From Siphonodentalium dalli (taxonomy: Eukaryota; Mollusca; Scaphopoda; Gadilida; Siphonodentaliidae), in NCBI GenBank assembly GCA_032622095.1, contig CP136061.1, positions 221,807,148-221,871,147 on the forward strand: a stretch of 64,000 nucleotides of DNA, in the 5' to 3' direction. The position numbers and the translations under genes were made by a program. Each line of letters opens with the position of its first letter. Position 1 is the stretch's first letter. The notes beneath the pieces are model-generated. The model was not told where the DNA came from. It made no database searches and saw only the letters and a list, made by a program, of their open reading frames with translations. This document shows, in pieces, positions 22,910 through 34,900 of the stretch.

Positions 22910-25900
22910 CTGAAAAGAGAAATTAAAGTGTCAATGTCACTGTAGCTCAACTTGGAGAGGGGATAAATGTCATACAATATAGTCAATGGAGCGATAAGGA
23001 ATGGGGAAAGTTGAAATGTTTAAGCGATACTAGAGGTCAACCCAGAGGGTCAAAGAAAGTTTGGGATCAACGAATAATGCAAAGAATAAAATCCAAAATG
23101 GGATTCAAATTTCATAGCTCCCTTCTAGAAGTGATCCTAAACATGTCTGGAAATTTTCAAAACATTTCTCCAAGAAGAGCATCGCTAGGGCATGGCAATG
23201 TACTCCCTTTAGCCATTTCAAATTGTACTACCGCAAAATAAAATAATAATTTGAGCTTACAAAGAATATCTGATATACTCCTAATTTCAAATGCCAAAAT
23301 GCAGTCAAATTCTAAGTAAAATGAAAGTGTCAATGACACTGTAGCTCAACTTAGGTAGGGGAATAATTTAATGGTCGACAGTAAATGGAGGAATAGGAAA
23401 AGTGCTAATTGAAATGTCTAAGTAAGACTAGATGTACATGTCAATATCAACATTCATAACAGGTTTCATATTGATCGGATCAGGGATGTGGTGATTATGG
23501 TGTGCCAAAGGATTTATTGATGCAAAGAGTAAATTCTAAAATGGCCACCGGCAGCCATGTTTTTTTCCGAATTACCCCAAAATGACTTGTTCCCATCTAC
23601 AGCCTTTACAAATCTCATAATGATCTGATCAAAGGTATGACCTGTAGCCTGTGCCAATGGATTTAGTCATGCAAAGAGTAAAATCCAAGATGGCTGCTGG
23701 CGGCCATGTTTTTCGGCTGAACGACCCCAAAATGACTCGTTTCCCATCTACATGTCATTGTTAACATACATGACAAATTTCATGAAGTTCCGACCAAAGC
23801 TACGACCTGTAGCCCGCACCAAAGGATTTATTCATGCAAAGAGTAAAATCCAATATGGCTGCTGGCGGACATGTTTTTTAGCCAAACGACCCCAAAATGA
23901 CTCGTTCCCATCTACATGTTAATATTAACATCCATGATAAATATCATGATGATCAGACAAACAGTACGACCTGTAGCCCGTGCCAATGGATTGAATTTTG
24001 AAATCCAAGATGGCTGCCAGCGGCCATGTTTTTTGGCCGTATGACCCCAAAATGACTCGTTCCCATAGACATGTCAATATCAATATTCATGACAAATTTC
24101 ATAAAGGTCAGACCAAAGGTACAACCTGTAGCCCGCGCCAAAGGATTTAGTCATGCAAAGAGTAAAATCCAAGATGGCTGCTGGCGGCCATGTTTTTTGG
24201 CCGAACAACCCCAAAATCACTCGTTCCCATCTACATGTCATTGTTAACATCCATGACAAATTTCATGAAGTTCCGATCAAAACTACGACCTGTAGCCTGC
24301 GCCAAATGATTTAGTCATGCAAAGAGTAAAATCCAAGATGGCTGCTGACGGCCATGTTTTTTGGCCGAACGACCCCAAAATCACTCGTTCCCATCTACAT
24401 GTCAATATTAACATCCAGGACAAATTTCATTATGATCAAACGAACAGTACGACCTGTAGCCCGCGCCAATGGATTGAATTTTGAAATCAAAGATGGCCAC
24501 CAGCGGCCATGTTTTTTTGGCTGAATGACCCCAAAATGACTCGTTCCCATCTACATGTCAATGTCAACATTCTTGCAAAATTTCATAAAGATCAGACCAA
24601 AGGTACGACCTGTAGCCCGCGCCAAAGGAAATTGTTGACGGACACACGGACACACGGACACACGGACACACGGACGACGGACGCCAAGCCATGGCAATAG
24701 CTCAAACTTACAAAAGTAAGTTGAGCTAATAAAGGGGTAAATGATGCATCTCGTCTCTGACCTATAGAGTCAGGGGTCAGGGGTCAGAGAGACCAGTCAA
24801 CGGGAATTTCTGTCACCAGGAATTTATTTTTTTGTGCTATTTTTGGGACAGGAAATGTTACTATTTTTATTAGGTTTATTGGGGTTTCATTTAGGCTGCA
24901 AGGCCAATATTATGACGTCAATTTATTTGTCATGTTGATTTGACACAGTAAATCCTTTCATGATGGGAGCTGCACTGGTGCAGCATTAAAGATCCTGTGA
25001 CAGTGCATTCTCTTATACACGAGGGTCTCACATATGGAGCCAAGACTGAAGTTGACACACAACTACTTATAGAAAAGAAGGGCAGTGGGTTGATTATTGA
25101 GTCACGCCGCTATAGATTGTTACCTGAGATTATATTGAAGCTCCAGGGTGACATGATTGTTATCCGAGACGGAAGTAAAGATGAATATTGATGTGAGGTC
25201 GATATTTATGTTTATTCTGAGACAAGAACACTTGCTATACAATTATGTCAGAGGTCAAATTTATAGATTTGTCATAATTAATTATCTAGAACATATGGCC
25301 AAAAAAATTAAATGACTGGTTCGGGTTACAATGAAGGGTCGTTAATTAGGCTTATAATTATATCGTTTTTAATTTGTTTTCTTATATTGACATATTCTTA
25401 TCGCCTTGCATGTCTTCTGCAAGATTGTGATAAAATTTATTTTGAGTATTTTTGTATAAACTGTAATAAACATAATGCTCAAATAGAAAAAAACTATTTC
25501 TGAGACATTTAAATGTGTTTTTTGTTTTTTTGTATTTTTTCTGGCGTTAGCTTTTCATCCATCTGTGTCTGCTTTTATTACCTGTACATCCCTCCAGATG
25601 AATAATAGACCATTCCAATGAATACTTTATAGATGGATGGAAGAATCCATTTAGTATAGAAATGGATCAAATATGTTCAGGAGGGAACACAAACCACAAA
25701 TATTTTTTTCATTGGCCTAGTGAGAAAAAAATGTCCATAATATTGGCACAGGAAACAAGAGGAGAGCCTGGTGTGGCATATATAAATACACAGAACGACA
25801 CAAGTGTGTTAATGCATTTGTTGATACAGCGCGAGTGTTAGCACAGCTTTGCGTTCTATCCTCTGCAATGACACAAGTGCCATATCAACAAACCCATTAA

Positions 25901-28900
25901 CACACGTGTTGTTCTGTGTTTATTACACATCACCAGTCCTAGAATCCATGAATTACAAAATACAGGATTACAAGGTATATTTAGGCACGTACAGGTCTTG
26001 TTTTGTCATGTGTGATGATGCTTTTATTTTATAGTTCCGATTTCATGGTTGAGGCAAACGTCATATATGTCATGTGATGTCGCCGGGATGGGTATATAAC
26101 GCATGTTCCAAACGGATTTGTATATATGGAACAGCAGTAACACTGTAATTCTAGGAACAAGTGTGTAATAAGTGTAAAGTAATGCCCTAAATAATCGACT
26201 CCTTAACCCTTTACCCAACAGAACGGCCCTGTGCCAATGCATTCTCTTATATATGCGAGTCGACCATAGGTCGCCTCGCATATATAAGAGAATGCATTGG
26301 CTTAACACATATTAAAAAATGATAAAATTGTCAAAGAATGTAGAAAAATATTATAAAAATTGTTTAAAAATGTAAGCAAAAATTAAAAAATTGTTAAAGA
26401 AATGAAAGTGTCAATGACACTGTAGCTCAACTTAGGTAGGGGAATAATTTAATGGTTGACAGTAAATGGAGGAATAGGAAAGGTGCTAATTGAAATGTCT
26501 AACATGCGCCAAAGGATTTAGTGATGCAAAGAGTAAAATACAAGATGGCTGCTAGTGGCCATTTTTTTTGGCCAATTGACCCCAAAAGAACTCGTTCCCA
26601 TCTACGTATAATTGTTAACATCCATGACAAATTTTATGAAGATCTGACCAAAGCTACGACATACAAATTTCATGATGATCAGACGAACAGTACGACCTGT
26701 AGACCGCGCCAATGGATTGAATTTTGAAATCCAAGATGGCCGCTGGCAGCCATGTTTTTTGGCCGAATGACCCCACAATGATTCTTTCCCATCTACATGT
26801 CAATGTCAACATTCATGACAAATTTAATAAATATCAGACCAAAGGTATGACCTGTAGCCCACGCCAAAGGATTTAGTCATGCAAAAAGTAAAATGCTGGT
26901 GGCAATGTTTTTTGACCGAATGACCCCAAAACGACTCGTTCCCATCTACATGTCATTGTTATAATTAATGACAAATTTCATGACCATTTGACCAAAGCTA
27001 CGACCTGTAGCCCGCACCAAAGGATTTAGTCATGCAAAGAGTAAAATCCAAGATGGCTGCTGGCGGCAATGTTTTTTGACCAAATGACCCCAAAACGACT
27101 CGATCCCATCTACATGTCATTGTTATCATTCATGACAAATTTCATGATGATCAGACGAACAGTACGACCTGTAGCCCGCGCCAATGGATTGAATTTTGAA
27201 ATCCAAGATGGCCGCCAGCAGCCATGTTTTTTGGCCGAATGACCCGACAATGATTCGTTCCCATTTACATGTCAATGTCAACGTTCATGACAAATTTTAT
27301 AAAGATTAGACCAAAGGCACGACCTATAGCCCGCGCCAAAGGATTTAGTCATGCAAAGAGTAAAATCCAAGATGGCTGCTGGCGGCCATGTTTTTTGGCC
27401 GAACGACTCCAAAATCACTCGTTCCCATCTACATGTCAGTGTTAACATCCATGACAAATTTCATAAACTTCCGACCAACACAACGACCTGTAGCCCGAGC
27501 CAAAGGATTTAGTCATGCAAAGAGTAAAATCCAAGATGGTTGCTGGCAGCCATGTTTTATGGCCGAACGACCCCAAAATCACTCGTTCCCATCTACATGT
27601 CATTATTAACATCAATGACAAATTTCATGATGATCAGACGAACAGTACGACCTGTAGCCCGCGCCAATGGATTGAATCTTGAAATCCAAGATGGCTGCCA
27701 GCGGCCATGTTTTTTGGCCGAATGACCCCAAAATTACTCGTTCCCATCTACATGTCAATGTCAACATTCATGACAAATTTCATAAAGATCAGACCAAAGG
27801 TACGACCTGTAGCCCGCGCCAAAGGATTTAGTCATGCAAAGAGTAAAATACAAGATGGCTGCTGGCGGCCATGTTTTTTGGCCGAACGACACCAAAATCA
27901 CTCGTTCCCATCTACATGTCATTATTAACATCAATGACAAATTTCATGATGATCAGGCGAACAGTACGATCTGTAGCCCGCGCCAATGGATTGAATCTTG
28001 AAATCCAAGATGGCTGCCAGCGGCCATGTTTTTAGGCCGAATGACCCCAAAATGACTCGTTCCCATCTACATGTCAATGTCAACATTCATGACAAATTTC
28101 ATAAAGATCAGACCAAAGGTACGACCTGTAGCCCGGGCCAAAGGATTTAGTCATGCAAAGAGTAAAATCCAAGATGGCTGCTGGCGGCCATGTTTTTCGG
28201 CCGAACAACTCCAAAATCACTCGTTCCCATCTACATGTCAATATTAACATCCATGACAAATTTCATGATGATCAGACGAACAGTACGACCTGTAGCCCGC
28301 GCCAATGGATTGAATTTAGAAATCTAAGATGGCCGCCAGCGGCCATGTTTTTTGGCCGAATGACCCCACAATGATTCGTTCCCATCTACATGTCAATGTC
28401 AACATTCATGACAAATTTCATAAAGATTAGACCAAAGGTACAACCTGTAGCCCGCGCCAAAGGATTTAGTCATGCAAAGAGTAAAATCCAAGATGGCTGC
28501 TGGCGGCCATGTTTTTTGGCCGAACGACTCCAAAATCACTCGTTCCCATCTACATGTCAGTGTTAACATCCATGACAAATTTCATAAACTTCCGACCAAC
28601 ACAACGACCTGTAGCCCGCGCCAAAGGATTTAGTCATGCAAAGAGTAAAATCCAAGATGGCTGCTGGCAGCCATGTTTTATGGCCGAACGACCCCAAAAT
28701 CACTCGTTCCCATCTACATGTCATTATTAACATCAATGACAAATTTCATGATGATCAGACGAACAGTACGACCTGTAGCCCGCGCCAATGGATTGAATCT
28801 TGAAATCCAAGATGGCTGCAAGCGGCCATGTTTATAGGCCGAATGACCCCAAAATGACTCGTTCCCATCTACATGTCAATGTCAACATTCATGACAAATT

Positions 28901-31900
28901 TCATAAAGATCAGACCAAAGGTACGACCTGTAGCCCGGGCCAAAGGATTTAGTCATGCAAAGAGTAAAATCCAAGATGGCTGCTGGCGGCCATGTTTTTC
29001 GGCCGAACGACCCCAAAATCACTCGTTCCCATCTACATGTCATTGTTAACATCCATGACAAATTTCATGATGTTCTGATCGAAGCTACGACCTGTAGCCC
29101 GCGCCAAAGGATTTAGTCATGCAAAGAGTAAAATCCAAGATGGCTGCTGGTGGCCATGTTTATTGGCCGAACAACCCCAAAACGACTCGTTCCCATCTAC
29201 ATGTCAATATTAACATCCATGACAAATTTCATGATGATCAGACGAACAGTACGACCTGTAGCCCGCGCCAATGGATTGAATCTTGAAATCCAAGATGGCT
29301 GCCAGCGGCCATGTTTTTTGGCAGAATGACCCCAAAATGACTCGTTCCCATCTACATGTCAATGTCAACATTCATGACAAATTTCATAAAGATCAGACCA
29401 AAGGTACGACCTGTAGCCCGGGCCAAAGGATTTAGTCATGCAAAGAGTAAAATCCAAGATGGCTGCTGGCGGCCATATTTTTCGGCCGAACGACCCCAAA
29501 ATCACTCGTTCCCTTTTACATGTCATTGTTAACATCCATGACCAATTTCATGATGTTCCGATCGAAGCTACGACCTGTAGCCCGCGCCAAAGGATTTAGT
29601 CATGCAAAGAGTAAAATCCAAGATGGCTGCTGGTGGCCATGTTTATTGGCCGAACAACCCCAAAATGACTCGTTCCCATCTACATGTCAATATTAACATC
29701 CATGACAAATTTCATGATGATCAGACGAACAGTACGACCTGTAGCCCGCGCCAATGGATTGAATTTTGAAATCTAAGATGGCCACCAGCGGCCATGTTTT
29801 TTGGCCGAATGACCCCACATTGATTCGTTCCCATCTACATGTCAATGTCAACATTCATGACAAATTTCATAAAGATTAGACCAAAGGTACAACCTGTAGC
29901 CCGCGCCAAAGGATTTAGTCATGCAAAGAGTAAAATCCAAGATGGCTGCTGGCGGCCATGTTTTTTGGCCGAACAACTCCAAAATCACTCGTTCCCATCT
30001 ACATGACAGTGTTAACATCCATGACAAATTTCATAAACTTCCGACCAAAACAACGACCTGTAGCCCGCGCCAAAGGATTTAGTCATGCAAAGAGTAAAAT
30101 CCAAGATGGCTGCTGGCAGCCATGTTTTTTGGCCGAACGACCCCAAAATCACTCGTTCCCATCTACATGTCATTATTAACATCAATGACAAATTTCATGA
30201 TGATCAGATGAACAGTACGACCTGTAGGCCGCGCCAATGGATTGAATCTTGAAATCCAAAATGGCTGCCAGCGGCCATGTTTTTTGGCCGAATGACCCAA
30301 AAATGACTCGTTCCCATCTACATGTCAATGTCAACATTCATGACAAATTTCATGAAGATCAGACCAAAGGTACAACCTGTAGCCCGCGCCAAAGGAAATT
30401 GTTGACGGACACACGACACACGGACACACGGACACACGGACACACGAACACACGCACACACGGACACACGGACGCCAAACCATGGCAATAGCTCAAACTT
30501 ACAAGTAAGTTGAGCTAAAAATGGCCATAACTCGTGTGAAAATAATTGACAGAACCTATATTCAAATTTGGCCTGTATCTTTAGCTGGGAAATACACATA
30601 CCAACTTTGGTTCAGATCAACTAATCCAAACTAGAGTTATCAGTCGGAAACAAAAAATGTTAATGACAGTCAAATTCTGAGTCGAAAAAGGGACGTAACT
30701 CATGTGGTCATTTCCAGCAGAAAGTTGCATTTTTGTGAAAATTTTGAATTCTTCTAACTTTATCACTGTATTACTCAGTGGAATGGTTAGATACCCAAAT
30801 TTATGAATCTTTTTTAATTTTCACAATAACTGCCACCAATCCTAAGTTATGATAAAGAACATGTCTACCATTTTTTTCAGGCAAAAAACTGATGGATTTT
30901 ACCAATTTTTTGTGCATTGTGGATTTTTAACCAACTGACAATATATAGGTTACTTATTACTTCATTTGTATTTGAATATGGAAACATTACTGACAATCAT
31001 TAAGGTATATACATTCCCATACTATTTCACCCCAAATATATTCACCCAGAATTTACTTCCCATTGGTTTGTCCCATCAGTCACGTTTTGTGTTCATAATG
31101 TTGTGGTACACACAAACTATTGATATACTAATACTAACTTTTGTTTTCCTACATTCACAATGGAACATTAATATAAGAAATTATGTTATCCAATACAAAT
31201 ACATTCAATTGTTTTAAATGTAGCCATGTAAATTATGTCCCATCAGTCACAAAACATTCTCAAATATCTGAGTTTATGGACACATACACACAACATTGAA
31301 ATGCCACAATATATGATGTTACAAAAGAAAACCCATGCGAAAGTAAAGATTTTAGTGTTTAATATCTTGATTTCTTTGAATGCTGATGTATTAATTATTT
31401 CCATACTAATTTCAACTTTTTGTCGTAATATCGATATGGAGTCTCTGCGGCCACTTATTTTTCTTGATAATAACCAAAAAAAACAAGCGGTTGCACCACG
31501 GGTGCTGGGATAGCCACATGGTGAAACTCGAAATATAGGCAGGTCAGAAACCAAATTATGAAGAAACAAAGTGAGGAACAAACAAATTACTGGACAAGTC
31601 TAACGAATGACAGATGGAAATACAACATTTTCAGATAAAGAAAGAGGGATAACTCTTGAATGGAAAATGTGAACAACGTCAATGAACCCTCTTTTGAAAT
31701 CCCTACTGATGCCAAACCGCAATTTTTTTTTATTGAGATCCGATAAAACATGGTTGAGATATATGAGCGGACGGACACATGGACAGACGCATATAATCCA
31801 GTATACCCCCCATCTTTTGGATTGGGGGTATAATTAGAGAAGATATTAAGGAAGAAAATTAGTCAGGTGAAGTTAAGTCCTGGGGGGGGGTGCAGAATTT

Positions 31901-34900
31901 GACCAATATCTCCTGGACTTATAAGGAAGGGTAAATGAGAAACGAGTTTCTCCTCAGGGAAACACCAGTAATCAACTAATCCTTCTCCGATAGGCAGGCC
32001 TCAGCTTACCAGGCGAGTAGGGCGAAATAGTCGCCCTCGACGCCTCGAAGTCGCCTTAGTGTCGCGCCAGGGAGAAGTGAAGTCGCCTTCCGATTTCGTC
32101 GGGAGTCTCCCGATTTTGTGTCATTTCTCCAGTGCATACTCCCGATTGGGAAATGAAATTTCCCGATTCAAAAGATAAAACCCAAAATTAGCCTACGGCT
32201 GTAGCAAGCGATAAGCCATGCATGCTATAGTGTTACAAATCAATTATGAATATATCGCCTGCGAGTCAAACAGGGACAAAATGTTGACACAAGGTCGACT
32301 CCTTTTGTTTAACAGCGTTGAGTAAGTAAATGCGGTGTTCAATGTCCAGACAAGGATTATAATATATCAAACAAAGAAGCCTTCCGTTTTGGCCATCCTT
32401 AATAAAGTGTTGGTTTCTGCTCGTCCCGACCGACTGCTTTAAAACCGCCGACTCAAATTATTATTATATTGCCGATTTAAACATTTTGTTTGTTTTAGTT
32501 CCGTTTCCGTCTTTGTGGTATTCCGTGTTTTTACGCAATAACAGAACGCTAATCGAACGGGCCTTAAAACATAATCGCCAACCACCAAACAATTATGGCA
32601 ATACGTACTCCCTTTAAATTATCCGATGTTACCTGATGTTACTGAATATATTTGGCGACAAAATTATCCGAGAGCACCATTTTATAGTGTGCAAATACAG
32701 TTTTAATCGTTGTATTGCCTTGTTCGAAATAAAACGTGATCCATAACTCAGGCATAAGTTGGGATAACCGGAAAATCGTAATTTTATTCCCAATGATTCA
32801 GTGATTTTAGAGACACTCGGTAGTCGATGTCAAGGACTCAAGGCCGTTAATTGCCGTTAATTGTGGCATGATATAAACAATCTATATTACATTTAAATGA
32901 AAAAATTGAATTTTTTTCCATGATAATGTTTTTTTCGTTTGTTTAACCTATAGGCTATACATATTAAATAAATTATCAGATGAAATTATTCTCCAGTCTC
33001 TCACTTCTCCCTATTTTTCCCTCACTTCTCCCTATTTCTGCCAGAGGGAGAAGTCACTTCTCCCTATTCTCAACCTGCAAGCTGAGGCCTGCCGATAGGT
33101 CTACGTATTTCGTTCATGACCAAATGTGGTTTGTGCAAAAGTGTGGGGAAACCTTGCCTGTTTGGGGCTTAGCTTCGATCTGACTGGTTGTTGCTAGCCT
33201 GATAGTTGTCAGACTGTGTTGGGGTGAAGTTTACAGGTTTGTGTTCTCATATGGGGTTCTTGTTGGGGTTCTCGTATGGTTTACTTGGGGTTCCCATGTT
33301 GGGTTATCTTGTGTCATGGAGTTGCCATATGGGGTTCCTACCGTATGTGTGGTTCTCTGTGAGATCTGTGGGTTAGGGTTCTTATAATTAATGGGGTTGC
33401 ATTGTGGGGGACCTTCTGTAGAGGTTCTCTTCTGAAGTCAGGTTGTCTTTTGTTATTTCCATGGTGTTCTCGTATGAGAAGAGGTTGTCGTGTCGTGTTC
33501 TCATGTGAGACTTATAGAGTTGGGGTTCTCGCATGTGATGTCCCCCTTAGAGATAAGATTATCTGGTGGGGTTCTCATGTGAGGTTTTCAAGTTGTGGTT
33601 CCCTTTGTGAAATGAGGTTGCCCCGTGGGGTTCTTGTATGGGATTGAGGGTTGGTATTCTCATAGGTGTTTCCATTATCGGTTTTGGTCTCTGTGAGATT
33701 TGTGGATTGGGGTTCTCATAGGAGATTGTGTTGCCATATATGGGGTTCTCGTGTGGAGATTCTCTTGCGAGGTCAGGTTGTCTTGTGGGTTCCCATGAGG
33801 GACTCTCCAGTCTTGGGATTCTCATGAGATGGGATGGGGTTCCTATTAAGTGGGGTTCTTATGTTAGATTTGTCCTTGTGCTATATATCCAATCACATCC
33901 AGCAATCACAACATGTATTGATGTGCTTGTATACTTCCATAAAAATTATTTTTTCACCCCAGAGATGAAATAGAATAAAGCGCCCTTCCACAAACATATA
34001 TAAAAGTTTAGATTTCAGTGGTGTCCCATCAGTCACAAAAGTACTGTCCCATCAGTCACGTGGATTTCTTAATAGCATTTCAGTTTCAGAATGAATGCAC
34101 CACCGAGACTTGATTTTTCTGTTAGAAAAATATTATGATGTTTCATTTACATTGATGATATTACTGAAATCCAATGTTTTGGATAATACCATCAGTTTGC
34201 GTAGAGGTACCCAAAAACCTTGTTCAAAACATGTCCCATCAGTCAAACAGAAAAAATTGACATATATGGCTACAGGATTAGTCATTTTAAAAATGGTACC
34301 TAATATTATTAAGAGACTTGATTCCCCTTCTTTTGAGCATAATTTAGTTATATTTAATCTATTTGGATGGGCATGATCAGTTATAGAAAAAACTAAATTT
34401 ATGGTTTGTCCCATCAGTCACGCATGGAATTCACCATGTAAAAATAATTGGACGGAACCCATATTCGAACTTGATCTGTATTTTTAGCTGGGAAATACAC
34501 ATACCAACCTTGGTTCGGATCAAATAATCCAAACTCGAGTTATCGATCGGAAACCAAAAATGTTAACAGAAAGACGGACGGACAGACTGATTACATAATA
34601 CAACCCTTTTTTCAAAAGGGCGTATAATAAATGTGGGGTGCCGGGTGTCCTGATGGATTCAAATGTGAAATCCAAGAAGGCCACTGACGACCATGTTTTT
34701 TCAAAAAAATTCAGAAGCATTTGATATCTCCCATCTAGAGGTTACCATGGAAATTCAGATGAAGTTTGGAATGAACCAAATGAGAAACTTGGTTGTAGAT
34801 ATATGCCTTTGACCATCACAATCCAATTTTAAGGGTAATTCAATGATAATTTTGTAATTCCATGATTTTTCCAGACCAGCAGCTGATAGAGCTGGGATTT

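Larger units (their letters stand above)
30706..34435. mobile_element. TIR element H with repeated GTCCCATCAGTCAC motif
   Basis: The ends GGTCATTTCCA and TGGAATTCACC are imperfect inverted repeats. ATGT flanks both sides (30702-30705 and 34436-34439) as a 4-bp target duplication within a C2 repeat whose unbroken form is known from 15.36 kb. The motif GTCCCATCAGTCAC occurs at 31070, 31237, 34023, 34046, 34233 (last base changed) and 34408, always in the same orientation and absent elsewhere in the window as far as I can see. No transposase is visible. A hAT element (31995-33091) and a G-rich minisatellite lie inside. Superfamily unassigned. Confidence 0.65.

Noticed and set aside
24997-25191. 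64-codon + frame with plausible protein-like composition
   Set aside because: It starts inside a P2 MITE fragment, has no clear splice sites and no recognised similarity.
26521-30491. Repeated 70-80 codon open frames (MFFGRTTPKSLVP type)
   Set aside because: They coincide with the 160-bp tandem monomers, repeat with the same period and occur in a non-coding element; they are read-through of the repeat.
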